DNA from: Rhodoblastus acidophilus
GTDB lineage: Bacteria > Pseudomonadota > Alphaproteobacteria > Rhizobiales > Beijerinckiaceae
Assembly (NCBI RefSeq): GCF_025961575.1
Contig: NZ_JAOQNX010000032.1
Coordinates: forward strand, 1 to 53,598
DNA length: 53,598 nucleotides
Direction of reading: 5' to 3'
In this document: in pieces, positions 1-8,363 of the stretch
How the letters are laid out: each line of letters opens with the position of its first letter
Position numbering within the stretch: the first letter of the stretch is position 1
The notes under the pieces: model-generated
What the model was told of the DNA's origin: nothing
Databases searched by the model: none
The model's input: the letters and a program-made list of their open reading frames with translations, nothing else
Position numbers and translations under genes: made by a program

Positions 1-80
1 GACAAGAGGGACCCCGCAAGCACGCTGGTTGTCCCCACACCCAACTCATCAGACAAGCGAAGGGACAGAGATTAAGTCAC

Positions 81-146
81 AGCCTCTGAGGAGGCGCGAA
101 GCGCCGTCTCGAAGGGCGAGGGCGGCCCATGGGCGTCTCACCGATC
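81..146. repeat. Possible Hyphomicrobiales intergenic palindromic repeat
   Basis: The stretch holds a GAGGAGGCGCG-AA-GCGCC core followed by GTCTCGAAGGGCGAGG. It resembles, from memory, the short dispersed intergenic repeats of rhizobia and methylotrophs that contain a TGAGGAG...GTCTCGAAGG pattern. A small dyad, GGCGC-GAA-GCGCC, sits at 93-105. No second copy was noticed in this window, so the repeat status rests only on that resemblance. The rest of 1-227 shows no convincing gene. Confidence 0.3.
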
Positions 147-227
147 GCGTTAACCCCTTCGCAAGCAAGGTGAACAATTCGTAAAGCCTGCGCGTGACCG
201 GGGCGGCGCTCCATGGCATAAGACGGC

Positions 228-1394
228 ATGGCTTCGATCGCACCTCAGGACCCCGGATTCGGCGTTTACGTCCATTGGCCCTTCTGTCTGGCCAAATGCC
301 CCTATTGCGACTTCAACAGCCATGTGCGGCGCGGCTCCTACGAGGAAGACCGCTATCTCAACGCGATTCTCATCGAGCTGAAACATCGCGCCGCCCTGAC
401 CAAGGGGCGCGTGGTGCGCTCGATCTTTTTTGGCGGCGGCACGCCTTCGCTGATGTCGCCCGACACCGTCGCGCGGATCATCGAGGCGATCGGAAAGAAC
501 TGGAAGCTCGATCCCCAGGCGGAAATCACCCTGGAGGCCAATCCGACCAGCGTCGAGGCCAGCCGATTCGCCGGCTATCGGGCGGCCGGGGTCAATCGCG
601 TCTCCGTGGGCGTGCAGGCCCTCAACGACGCCGATCTGAAGATGCTGGGGCGGATGCACAGCGTCGACGAGGCGATGCGCGCGCTCGATGTCGCCACCAA
701 GACTTTTTCGCGCGCTTCGTTCGACCTGATTTACGCTCGGCCCGGCCAGAGCCCGCAGGCCTGGGCCGCCGAACTCACCGAGGCCTTGAGGCGCGCGCCC
801 GAACATTTGTCGCTCTATCAGCTCACCATCGAGCCCGACACGATGTTCGAGCGGCTGTTCGAGGCGGGCAAGCTGAAAACGCCCACGCCCGACGCCGCCC
901 GCGCTTTGTGGGACGTGACCCAGGAATTGACGGAGAAGGCGGGAATGCCCGCTTATGAAATCTCCAATCACGCGCGGCCCGGCTGCGAGAGCCGCCACAA
1001 TCTGATCTACTGGCGCTATGGCGAATATGCCGGCGTCGGCCCCGGCGCCCATGGCCGCATCGTTTCGGCGCGCGGCGGCCGGCGCGCCCAGGCCACCGAG
1101 CCGCATCCGGAAATGTGGCTTACCGTGGTCGAAGCCGAGGGAAACGGACTCATCGAGGACGAGGCGCTTTCGACCGAAGCGCAGGGCGACGAATTCCTGC
1201 TGATGGGCCTGCGGCTCGCCGAGGGCATCGATCCCGCGCGCTTCCAAACCCTGACGGGCAAGCGTTTCGAAGCCTCGCGCGTCGCCGACCTGATCGCCCA
1301 TGGCATGGTCGAATATACCCGCCAGGGCCGCATCCGCGTGACTTCAGAAGGATTTCCGGTGCTGGACGCCGTGGTCGCCGACCTCGCCGCGTAA
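228..1394 (+). CDS. hemW: HemW-like radical SAM heme chaperone
   Basis: This 388-residue protein belongs to the HemW family, once annotated as oxygen-independent coproporphyrinogen III oxidase-like. HemW binds heme and is thought to deliver it to apoproteins in the cytoplasm. The N-terminus WPFCLAKCPYCDF carries the radical SAM cysteines C20, C24 and C27 (CxxxCxxC), and GGGTPSL follows at about residue 66-72, the usual family signature. The C-terminal part (RLAEGIDP, then VADLIAHGMVE) matches the HemW C-terminal winged domain. Length is normal for the family. ATG at 228 is the first start before the WPFC motif. In many alphaproteobacteria hemW follows rdgB and rph, which would lie off the left edge. 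True HemN has a longer N-terminus, so HemW is the better name. Confidence 0.93.
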   Translation: MASIAPQDPGFGVYVHWPFCLAKCPYCDFNSHVRRGSYEEDRYLNAILIELKHRAALTKGRVVRSIFFGGGTPSLMSPDTVARIIEAIGKNWKLDPQAEITLEANPTSVEASRFAGYRAAGVNRVSVGVQALNDADLKMLGRMHSVDEAMRALDVATKTFSRASFDLIYARPGQSPQAWAAELTEALRRAPEHLSLYQLTIEPDTMFERLFEAGKLKTPTPDAARALWDVTQELTEKAGMPAYEISNHARPGCESRHNLIYWRYGEYAGVGPGAHGRIVSARGGRRAQATEPHPEMWLTVVEAEGNGLIEDEALSTEAQGDEFLLMGLRLAEGIDPARFQTLTGKRFEASRVADLIAHGMVEYTRQGRIRVTSEGFPVLDAVVADLAA

Positions 1395-1461
1395 TCCTTC
1401 GCTTTGGACTTCGACGCGTTCTTAACGAAGCGCGTCCATGCTCAGGCGAAAGGAGACGCGC

Positions 1462-2820
1462 ATGTTTGGCTTGTTCCGTTTCCGGCCGGTCGCCCTGGCG
1501 GCGGCGGGGCTGCTGCTCATCGCCGGCGTGATTCTTTCCGCGCTCTATGTCTGGTCGCCCCAGGCGACGCTGCGCATCACCACGGGCGTGTCGGGAACCC
1601 CGGCGAACCGCTTCGTCGGGGCTTTCGCCAAGGTTCTGACCGCCAAACATCCGCGCGTGCGCTTCGACTTCGTTCCCGTCAGCAGCCTCGCCGAGAGCGC
1701 CCAGGCGATGGAGAACGGCAAGGTCGATCTCGCGTTGGTGCGCAGCGACGTGTCGCCCCCGACCAATGGGCGCACCATCGCCATCATGCGCCGCGACGTT
1801 CTCGCCATTTTCCTGCCGGATGGATCGCCGATCGACGATGTCTCGAAACTCGTCGGCAAGACCGTGGCGATTCCGCAGGGGCCGACGCAGGAGAACAATT
1901 CAAAGGCGCTCGACGCCATCCTCACCTATTTCGACATTGCGCCGGACAAGGTGAAGCGCCTCTTCCTCCCCGTCGACGCGATCGGTCCGGCCATCCATCG
2001 CAAACAGGCGTCGGCGGCGCTCGCCGTGGGGCCGATCGGGCCCGGCGACGCCGTTGCGGTCGCCGCCTCGATCTACCGGGCGACCAAGGCCGCGCCCGAT
2101 CTGCTGGCGATCGATCAGGCCGACGCGATCGTCAAGCGTTTTCCCGGTTTCGAATCCATCGACGTTCCCGAGGGCGCGTTCAAGGGCAAGCCGCCGACTC
2201 CCGACGATTCCACCACCTGCCTCGCCGTGACCTACCGGCTGGTCGTTCCCGAAACCATGCTCAATGTGGTCGCGGGCCTGATCGGCCGCGCCGTGCTCAA
2301 CACCAAGGAAAAACTGATCACGGCCGATCCGCTGGCCAGCCAGATTGAAACGCCCGACGCCGACGACACCAGTCCGGTCCTGCCGATCCATCCCGGCTTC
2401 TCCGCCTATCTCAGCAGCGGCGACCAGAGCCTGCTCGATGCGCTCCAGCAATATCTCTACGTGATCGGCATTCCCGCGAGCCTGTTGGGATCGCTGATCG
2501 CCCTCGGGTGGAGTCGGTGGCGCAACCGCAAGCTGGTGGATGTCGAGCAGCAGGCCTACCAGCTGCTGGTCATCGCCGACGCGGCGCGCCGGGCCGACAG
2601 CGCGGAATTGGAGCGGCTGGACGACGAACTCGACGAGTTGATCCGTATCTGCGTCAATCATATGACCGCCGGGACGGCCGATGTCGCGCAGGCGCCGATC
2701 ACGACCCTGGCGATCGATCACGCGCGCCGCGCCATCGAACGGCGGCGCAAGGACCTGGCCGCGGCGCCGCCGCCGCAGAGCCCAGGCCCCGCCGAGGCGC
2801 CCGCCGCGCTGTCGAATTAG
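1462..2820 (+). CDS. TAXI family TRAP transporter solute-binding protein with C-terminal membrane segment
   Basis: This 452-residue protein resembles the TAXI-type extracytoplasmic solute receptors of TRAP transporters. The start at 1462 is chosen because AAGGAG lies 8 bases upstream and it opens directly into a signal-anchor, FRPVALAAAGLLLIAGVIL. The binding domain (about residues 40-290) includes the family-like segments ITTGVSGTPANRF, GKVDLALVRSDV and VGKTVAIPQGPTQENN. A second hydrophobic segment, YVIGIPASLLGSLIAL at about residue 340, is followed by a charged, helical cytoplasmic tail that ends in a Pro/Ala-rich stretch. That C-terminal membrane anchor plus tail is not part of a normal soluble TAXI receptor. 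No TRAP permease genes are adjacent, so the protein may act as an anchored receptor or sensor. The ligand is unknown. Confidence 0.8.
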   Translation: MFGLFRFRPVALAAAGLLLIAGVILSALYVWSPQATLRITTGVSGTPANRFVGAFAKVLTAKHPRVRFDFVPVSSLAESAQAMENGKVDLALVRSDVSPPTNGRTIAIMRRDVLAIFLPDGSPIDDVSKLVGKTVAIPQGPTQENNSKALDAILTYFDIAPDKVKRLFLPVDAIGPAIHRKQASAALAVGPIGPGDAVAVAASIYRATKAAPDLLAIDQADAIVKRFPGFESIDVPEGAFKGKPPTPDDSTTCLAVTYRLVVPETMLNVVAGLIGRAVLNTKEKLITADPLASQIETPDADDTSPVLPIHPGFSAYLSSGDQSLLDALQQYLYVIGIPASLLGSLIALGWSRWRNRKLVDVEQQAYQLLVIADAARRADSAELERLDDELDELIRICVNHMTAGTADVAQAPITTLAIDHARRAIERRRKDLAAAPPPQSPGPAEAPAALSN

Positions 2821-2865
2821 GCTTTTGCACGGGATATGCGCATCCTTTGAGCGCGCGCCGGCTTG

Positions 2866-4368
2866 ATGGTCCTTCGCGGCGCACATACGATGACGCCGGA
2901 AGACATCGGCGAGGCCGCCTTGACCCAGAGCTATCTCACGCGAAAAACCATTGATGACGCCAATGGCGACGCGCCCAACGAAACCTTTCGCAGGAGCCTC
3001 GGGCCGTTCTCGCTGACGGCGCTCGGCGTGGGGGCGATCATCGGCGCCGGCATTTTCGTCCTCACCGGCGCGGCGGCGGCGCGCTATGCCGGGCCCGCCG
3101 TCATCCTGTCCTTCGCGCTCGCCGGTCTCGCCTGCGCCATTGTCGCGCTGTGCTATGCGGAGCTGGCGGCGCTGATCCCTGTTTCCGGCAGCACCTATTC
3201 CTATGTCTATATCGCGCTCGGTGAGATTTTCGCCTGGGTCATCGGCTGGGATCTGGTGCTGGAATACGCCATGGGCGCGGCGACCGTCGCGGTGGGATGG
3301 TCGGGTTATCTGACGAGCCTGCTGGCGAGCCTCGGGCTGCATCTGCCGGCCGAGCTGACGGCGCCGTCCGGGGCCGTCCTTCGACTATTGGACGCGCCCG
3401 GCGCGGCGACCGCCACCGGGCTGTTCAACGCGCCGGCGGCGGCGGTGGTGCTGGTCATCACCGGCCTGCTCATGCTCGGCACCCGCGAATCCGCGCGGGT
3501 TAACAATGTCATGGTCGGCTTCAAGCTCGCCGTGGTGGCGGTGGTGATCGTCGCCGGCGGGCTGCATGTCGTCCCCGCCAACTGGACGCCCTTTTTACCG
3601 GAAAATGCCGGGGAATTCGGCCATTTCGGCTGGAGCGGGGTTTTACGCGGGGCCGCCGTGGTGTTTTTCGCTTACATAGGCTTTGACGCGGTGTCGACGG
3701 CGGCGCAGGAGGCGCACGAGCCGCGGCGCACCATTCCGATCGGCCTGATCGCTTCGCTCACCATCTGCACCGCGCTTTATATCGGGGTCTCCGCGGTGCT
3801 GACCGGCGTCGTGCCGTTTGAAAAACTCGACCGGCCCGATCCGATTTCGGCGGTGATCGACGCCATCGGCCTGCCCTGGCTGGCGGTGGTGGTGAAATTC
3901 GCGGCGCTCGCCGGCCTGACCACGGTCATTCTGGTGCTGCTGTTCGGCCAGGCGCGCATCATGTTCGCCATGGCCAAGGACGGCTTGCTGCCGGGCTTTT
4001 TCGGCCGGATCAGCGCGCGCTCGCGCACGCCCGCCCTGAGCCAGGGGCTGATCGGCCTCATCGTCGCGACCATCGCCGCCGTGTTCCCCATCGACGTGCT
4101 CGGCGAAATGGTGAGCATCGGCACGCTCGCCGCCTTCGCGCTGGTCTGCGTCGCCGTCATGTATCTGCGCCACAGCCATCCGGAGACCCCGCGCCCGTTC
4201 CGCGTGCCCGGCTCGCCGGCGCTGCCGACTCTCGGCGTGGTCGCCTGCCTCGGCTTGATGGCCGGCCTGCCCTGGGAAACCTGGGCGCGGCTGCTGCTCT
4301 GGCTGGTGCTGGGCATGGGCTTTTATTTCGTCTACGGCCACCGCAACGCCCGCAAGGTCGGGCGCTGA
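2866..4368 (+). CDS. APC family amino acid permease
   Basis: About 500 residues with some twelve to fourteen hydrophobic segments, of the cationic amino-acid transporter type (YfnA/CAT-like) in the amino acid-polyamine-organocation superfamily. The first helix carries the family motif GVGAIIGAGIFVLTG, which in this superfamily lines the substrate site. Other matching segments are GFDAVSTAAQEAHEPRRTIPIG and GQARIMFAMAKDGLLPGFF. It would import amino acids across the inner membrane by proton symport or exchange. The start is uncertain: ATG codons at 2866 and 2890 are both possible and neither has a clear ribosome-binding site. It lies 45 bases after the TAXI-type gene on the same strand, so the two may be co-transcribed. 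Confidence 0.9.
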   Translation: MVLRGAHTMTPEDIGEAALTQSYLTRKTIDDANGDAPNETFRRSLGPFSLTALGVGAIIGAGIFVLTGAAAARYAGPAVILSFALAGLACAIVALCYAELAALIPVSGSTYSYVYIALGEIFAWVIGWDLVLEYAMGAATVAVGWSGYLTSLLASLGLHLPAELTAPSGAVLRLLDAPGAATATGLFNAPAAAVVLVITGLLMLGTRESARVNNVMVGFKLAVVAVVIVAGGLHVVPANWTPFLPENAGEFGHFGWSGVLRGAAVVFFAYIGFDAVSTAAQEAHEPRRTIPIGLIASLTICTALYIGVSAVLTGVVPFEKLDRPDPISAVIDAIGLPWLAVVVKFAALAGLTTVILVLLFGQARIMFAMAKDGLLPGFFGRISARSRTPALSQGLIGLIVATIAAVFPIDVLGEMVSIGTLAAFALVCVAVMYLRHSHPETPRPFRVPGSPALPTLGVVACLGLMAGLPWETWARLLLWLVLGMGFYFVYGHRNARKVGR

Positions 4369-4388
4369 CGCGCTCAGGCGCTGACACG

Positions 4389-4844
4389 CTAGTCTTGGCG
4401 CCGGCGCGCCTGCTGGACGCCGCGCTCCAGCGCCGAGAGGAAGGCCGAGCGGTCGCGCGGCGAAAACCCCTTGGGTCCGCCCGACACGGCGCCCGTGGCG
4501 CGCAAATCCTCCATCAGGTCGCGCATGGCCAGCGCCATGCCGATCGAGGCGTCGTCGAAAACCTTGCCATTGGGCGCGACGACGAAGGCGCCCGCCTTGA
4601 CGCAGCGCGCCGCCAGCGGAATGTCCGCGGTCACCACGATGGTTCCGGGTTCGGCGCGCTCGGCGATCCAGTCGTCGGCCGCATCCGGCCCCTGCGGCAC
4701 GAGGACGCGCTCGATCATCGGGTGGCGCGGCGCCTGCAGCAGCCGATTGGCGACGACGAACACCTTGAGATCGTGCCGGGCGGCGACCTTGTAGCATTCG
4801 TCCTTCACCGGACAGGCGTCGGCGTCGATCAGGATTTTCGGCAT
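4389..4844 (-). CDS. YaiI/YqxD family protein (DUF188)
   Basis: A 151-residue member of the UPF0178/DUF188 family, a small PIN-like fold of unknown biochemical role. The start MPKILIDADACPVKDE is typical; IDADACPVK is the family signature, with acidic residues that could bind metal. Further conserved segments are VVTADIPLAARCVKAGA and GPKGFSPRDRSAFLSALE. The start at 4844 is chosen over an upstream one because GGAGG lies just before it and because the family begins at this methionine. The gene is convergent with the permease and leaves only 20 bases between them. Function is not known, and no neighbour suggests one. Confidence 0.88.
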   Translation of the reverse strand: MPKILIDADACPVKDECYKVAARHDLKVFVVANRLLQAPRHPMIERVLVPQGPDAADDWIAERAEPGTIVVTADIPLAARCVKAGAFVVAPNGKVFDDASIGMALAMRDLMEDLRATGAVSGGPKGFSPRDRSAFLSALERGVQQARRRQD

Positions 4845-5169
4845 GCGTCCTCCGGCGCGACCGGTCGCGGTCGTGGCGCCGAGTTTCGCAGGCCGCGCGC
4901 ATCGGGGGCAAGGAGGATGGCGCGGGCGCCGAGCGGAATCCTTAAAATTCCTGACGAAGATCACAGATTGATGACACAGGGGCGTTTTCCCCCGCCTTCG
5001 CCTCCCGGCTGCGATCAGGCGGCATGGAAAGCGGGCAGGGTGACTATAAAATGACCAAAAGGCGTATGCGCCGGTTTCGCGTGATCCCGCGATACTGCGT
5101 CAACCCATTGAAACCCTCGGCAATACAGTTTATCAATCCCAGACTACTCCGGTGGCCCGAGCCTGTTGC

Positions 5170-5694
5170 ATGAACATCGAGATCGAACGCAAATTCCTGC
5201 TTCGGAACGAGGGCTGGCGTGACGAGGCGCTGGGCGTTGAACGCTTGCGCGACGGCCTGGTCAGCGAGTCCGGCGGCGGCAAGGTTCGCGTGCGGCTGGG
5301 GGAGAGGCAGGCCTCGCTGGCCGTGAAGACCAATTCCGTCGGCCTCGCGCGCTGGGAGTTCGAATATTGCATTCCGCCCGCCGACGCCGAGATGATGTTG
5401 GCGACCATGTGCGGCGACATGGTGGTGGAGAAATTGCGCTATCGCGTGGTGCACGCCGGTTTCGAATGGGCGGTCGATCTCTATGAGAAGCGTCTGGCCG
5501 GCATCGCCATTGCGGAGATCGAACTCGCCCATGCCGACCAGCGCGTTCCGCTTCCGCCCTGGGTCGGCCGCGAAGTGACGGCGGACGAGCGGTTTCGCAA
5601 GCGCAATATGGCGCGCCTGTCGCTGGCGTCGGAGGCGCCGCTCACCGTGGCGCACCTGCTGGCCTTGCCCGTTCGCGAGTTCGCGTCCGTCTGA
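5170..5694 (+). CDS. CYTH domain protein (triphosphate-tunnel metalloenzyme fold)
   Basis: A 174-residue stand-alone CYTH protein. The N-terminal MNIEIERKFLL contains the ExExK signature that binds triphosphate and metal inside the beta tunnel. The later segments KVRVRLGERQASLAVKT and WAVDLYEKRLAGIAIAEIEL supply the alternating charged residues of the tunnel strands, and the length is normal for bacterial CYTH-only proteins. Known members hydrolyse inorganic tripolyphosphate or nucleoside triphosphates; the substrate here cannot be read from sequence. The start is set at 5170 because the signature begins there. There is no strong ribosome-binding site, and an in-frame upstream GTG at 5152 would add six residues. 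A strong hairpin follows the stop. Confidence 0.88.
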   Translation: MNIEIERKFLLRNEGWRDEALGVERLRDGLVSESGGGKVRVRLGERQASLAVKTNSVGLARWEFEYCIPPADAEMMLATMCGDMVVEKLRYRVVHAGFEWAVDLYEKRLAGIAIAEIELAHADQRVPLPPWVGREVTADERFRKRNMARLSLASEAPLTVAHLLALPVREFASV

Positions 5695-5707
5695 CCGTCT
5701 CATTGAA

Positions 5708-5739
5708 AAGCCGCCCCACGGGGGCGCGTGGGGCGGCTT
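5708..5739 (+). terminator. GC-rich hairpin after the CYTH gene
   Basis: A perfect 13-base stem (AAGCCGCCCCACG with CGTGGGGCGGCTT) encloses a 6-base loop, 14 bases after the CYTH stop codon. The A/T ends give it a bidirectional look, but no long T-run follows, so termination strength is uncertain. Confidence 0.65.
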
Positions 5740-5817
5740 GAGTCGATGATTAAGGCTTGCGTTTCGAGGCCATGGTTCGAAACGGCCCTCTTCACCACAT
5801 GTGGTTATTATGTCCGG

Positions 5818-5843
5818 GCCGTCCCGCGCGGGCGCGGGACGGC
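5818..5843 (-). terminator. Hairpin after the DUF2076 gene
   Basis: An 11-base perfect stem (GCCGTCCCGCG with CGCGGGACGGC) lies 12 bases beyond the minus-strand stop codon of the DUF2076 gene. Only a short AT-rich stretch follows on that strand, so it is a probable rather than certain terminator. Confidence 0.5.
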
Positions 5844-5855
5844 GATTGTCTGGGA

Positions 5856-6593
5856 TCAGGCGTCGTAACTGTCGTCGCCGGAATAGCCGTCGTCCTGGTA
5901 GTCGGCGTCCTGATAGCCGGGGTCCGGGTCATTGCCGCCGCCGCGCTGCTGGTCGTCGCCGTAATAATTGTTGACGATGGTCTCGCCGCCGCCGCCGAGT
6001 CCGGCATTGCCAAACCCGCCGGCGCCAAGACCGCCCGCTCCGCCGCCGTGACCGCCGCCGAACACGCCCTTCAGCGTGTCCGCGAGCAGCACGCCGCCGG
6101 CGACGCCGGCCGCCGCGCCGAGCGCGCCCTTAAGAAAACTGTTGCCGCCGCCCTGGGCCTGAGGTGCGCCGCCCCAGGGCCCGGGCTGCTGCGGGGCCTG
6201 CTGGCCCCAGGGGCCGCCCTGCTGCGGCGGGGGCGCAGGCTGATTGGCCTGGCCCCACGGCGAGGGCGGGGCCTGGCGCGGCGCGGGAGCGCCGGCGCCG
6301 CCGAACAGGCCCCCGAGGAAGCCGCCGCTGCGCGGCTGCTCCTGCGCGGCCTGAGCCGCCTGTTCGGCCTGGGCGAGACGGCTCTCGAGCTCGCGAATCC
6401 TCTGGTCGGCGCCCTTGAGCGCCTGTTCCTGGACCAGGACGGCCTGGGCGAGGAGATAGGGGGCGTAGGGCTGGGCGCGGACGGCGTCCGCGATCAATGC
6501 TTCCGCATCTTGTTCGCGCGGCGCGCCGGCCTGGCTGCGCACGCGTTCGAACAATTGGGTCAGCATCTGACGTTCTTCGGGCGACATAGGCAT
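5856..6593 (-). CDS. DUF2076 domain protein
   Basis: A 245-residue protein of the DUF2076 family. The first 75 residues (MSPEERQMLTQLFERV, then LAQAVLVQEQALKGADQRI) are the conserved helical part and end in a short coiled coil. The middle is rich in Gly, Pro and Gln (GGPWGQQAPQQPGPWGG and similar). A hydrophobic Gly/Ala segment, FLKGALGAAAGVAGGVLLADTL, follows, then a Gly-rich stretch and an acidic Asp/Tyr tail. Some relatives are annotated as periplasmic ligand-binding sensor proteins, but no function is proven. The Gly/Ala segment could insert in a membrane. The gene stands alone, divergent from the L,D-transpeptidase gene. Confidence 0.85.
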   Translation of the reverse strand: MPMSPEERQMLTQLFERVRSQAGAPREQDAEALIADAVRAQPYAPYLLAQAVLVQEQALKGADQRIRELESRLAQAEQAAQAAQEQPRSGGFLGGLFGGAGAPAPRQAPPSPWGQANQPAPPPQQGGPWGQQAPQQPGPWGGAPQAQGGGNSFLKGALGAAAGVAGGVLLADTLKGVFGGGHGGGAGGLGAGGFGNAGLGGGGETIVNNYYGDDQQRGGGNDPDPGYQDADYQDDGYSGDDSYDA

Positions 6594-6831
6594 GACGCTT
6601 TATTCCTTGGTTGTCGTCGGCGCTGGGCCGGACGCATGGAATATGTGCTCGGGCTGCGACAAAGCAAAGACCGCTTCTGCATGAAATTTCCGTCATCTTG
6701 CGGCAAGGCGCCGCCGCAAAAAGGTCACAGCGGCGCCGGAAAGGTTTTTGCGCGCGACAAACATCTGGTGTTCCGCGCGGCAGCGGCTTTAAGCTGAACA
6801 TTAAGGTTTGGAAGGATCGGGATTGGCGATT

Positions 6832-8283
6832 ATGCGCATTGGCTGGATGGGACTGTTGACCTTGGCGGCCCTGGCCGTTCCGCTGGAGGCGACCGCGCAG
6901 GTCGCGGAGCCGAGCCCGCTGTCGCCGGCGCCGACCCTTCAGACGCCGCCCGCCGCGCCCGCAAGTCCCACGTCAGCAAGTCCCACGCCCGCAAGCCCGG
7001 CGCCGGCGAGTCCTGCGCCCGCAAGCCCCGCGCCGGCCAGCCCCGCGCCTTCCAGCTCGGCGCCAGCCCCCGTGTCTCCCGCGCCGGCCGCATCCGCGCC
7101 AGCGCCCGCCGATCCCGCGGCGACGCCCGCGCCGGCCGCGAGCGCGACGCCTGCGCCCGCGCCGAAGCCAAAGCCCAAGCCGGTGGCGCCGCCGCGCGAA
7201 ATGGCCCTGTCGGACGATCCGACGCCGGTGCTGCAGCCCGAGACCTTCTTCGCCACGGCGCTGGCCTCCGAACGCTATGCGGCGATCGCCGACGCCGGCG
7301 GCTGGCCGAGTGTTTCGGCGCTTTCGCCCGGCGCCAAGGGCCCTGCCGTCGCCGCGCTGCGCAAGCGGCTGTCGCTCGAGGGCGATCTGGTCGGCGCCGA
7401 GGCGAGCGGGACCAATTGGAGCCCGGCGCTCACCGCCGGGATCAAGCGTTTCCAATTCCGCAACGGCCTGCGCCAGACCGGCGTGGTCGCGGGCGCCACG
7501 CTCAAGGCGCTGAACGTGCCGGCGCGCATGCGCTTCAAGCAATTGGCCTCCTCGGCCAACAGGCTCGCCGGCCTGTCCTTCCCCTTCGGCGACAAATATG
7601 TGGTGGTCAACCTGCCTTCGACCGCCGTGGACGCCGTGGAAAATGGCCATGTCGCGCATCGTTATGTGGCGATCGTCGGCGGCCCCGACCATCATTCGCC
7701 GCAGATCTCGGCGAAAATCGTCGCCGTCAATCTCAACCCGACCTGGACCGTACCGGAATCGATCATCAAGAACGAGATCATTCCGAAAATGCGCTCCCAG
7801 CCCAATTATCTGTCGCGCGCAAGAATCCGAATCCTCAACAACAAGGGCCAGGAAATCAATCCCGGCTCGATCAACTGGAATTCCGAGCAGGCCAAGAATT
7901 ACACGCTGCGGCAGGATTCCGGCGCCGGCAATTCGCTCGGCCTGATCCGCATCGCCATGCCCAATCCCGACGCGGTCTATATGCACGACACGCCGTCGCG
8001 CAACCTGTTCGCCAATGATTACCGCTTCCTGTCGCATGGCTGCGTGCGCGTGCAGGGCGTCTACGATCTCGCCGCCTGGCTGCTGCGCGAGACGCCCGCG
8101 CCGAACGGCGGCGTCTGGACCGGCCAGCTGATCCAGGACCGGATCAAGACCGGCGCGCGCGAGGACGTCAAGCTGACCGCGCCCGTGCCGGTGATCTGGG
8201 TCTATATGACCGGCTGGGCCTCGGCCGACGGCACCGTGCATTTCCGCGACGACGTCTACAATGTCGACACCGTGGGCGATTGA
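6832..8283 (+). CDS. L,D-transpeptidase (YkuD domain) with Ala-Ser-Pro linker
   Basis: This 483-residue protein is probably a periplasmic L,D-transpeptidase that makes 3-3 peptidoglycan crosslinks or attaches proteins to the wall. MRIGWMGLLTLAALAVPLEATAQ is a signal peptide. Residues about 40-110 are a low-complexity linker built on repeats of ASPAP, followed by KPKPKP, which may span the wall. A peptidoglycan-binding-like domain (about 165-230, AALRKRLSLEGD...FQFRNGL) precedes the YkuD domain, whose catalytic motif HGCVRV contains C404. The arrangement resembles YcbB/LdtD. ATG at 6832 is preferred over an upstream TTG at 6808 because it opens directly into the signal peptide. It is convergent with dnaA across a strong terminator. 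Confidence 0.92.
   Translation: MRIGWMGLLTLAALAVPLEATAQVAEPSPLSPAPTLQTPPAAPASPTSASPTPASPAPASPAPASPAPASPAPSSSAPAPVSPAPAASAPAPADPAATPAPAASATPAPAPKPKPKPVAPPREMALSDDPTPVLQPETFFATALASERYAAIADAGGWPSVSALSPGAKGPAVAALRKRLSLEGDLVGAEASGTNWSPALTAGIKRFQFRNGLRQTGVVAGATLKALNVPARMRFKQLASSANRLAGLSFPFGDKYVVVNLPSTAVDAVENGHVAHRYVAIVGGPDHHSPQISAKIVAVNLNPTWTVPESIIKNEIIPKMRSQPNYLSRARIRILNNKGQEINPGSINWNSEQAKNYTLRQDSGAGNSLGLIRIAMPNPDAVYMHDTPSRNLFANDYRFLSHGCVRVQGVYDLAAWLLRETPAPNGGVWTGQLIQDRIKTGAREDVKLTAPVPVIWVYMTGWASADGTVHFRDDVYNVDTVGD
6957..7150 (+). repeat. Degenerate tandem repeat encoding ASPAP units
   Basis: The DNA repeats a roughly 15-base unit (GCAAGCCCGGCGCC and variants) that encodes ASPAP/ASPTP pentads inside the L,D-transpeptidase linker. 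Such tracts change length easily by slippage. Confidence 0.7.
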
Positions 8284-8305
8284 GCGCCTGAAGGCCTGAA
8301 CGGAT

Positions 8306-8345
8306 AAAAAAAGTCCGGCGAACTTCTGGTTCGCCGGACTTTTTT
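8306..8345. terminator. Bidirectional intrinsic terminator between ldt and dnaA
   Basis: A-run, stem GTCCGGCGAA, loop CTTCTGG, stem TTCGCCGGAC, then T-run. The stem is perfect and has A and T tracts on its two sides, so it can stop transcription from both convergent genes. It lies 22 bases after the transpeptidase stop and 18 bases beyond the end of dnaA. Confidence 0.93.
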
Positions 8346-8363
8346 GATGCGGTGGCCTCGGCC

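Noticed and set aside
49-243. A 64-residue minus-strand frame at the window start
   Set aside because: It runs through the palindromic repeat and into hemW; no protein-like features.
1900-3342. A 480-residue minus-strand frame over the TAXI-type gene and the permease
   Set aside because: It crosses two real genes and their spacer and has Arg/Gly/Asp-rich shadow composition.
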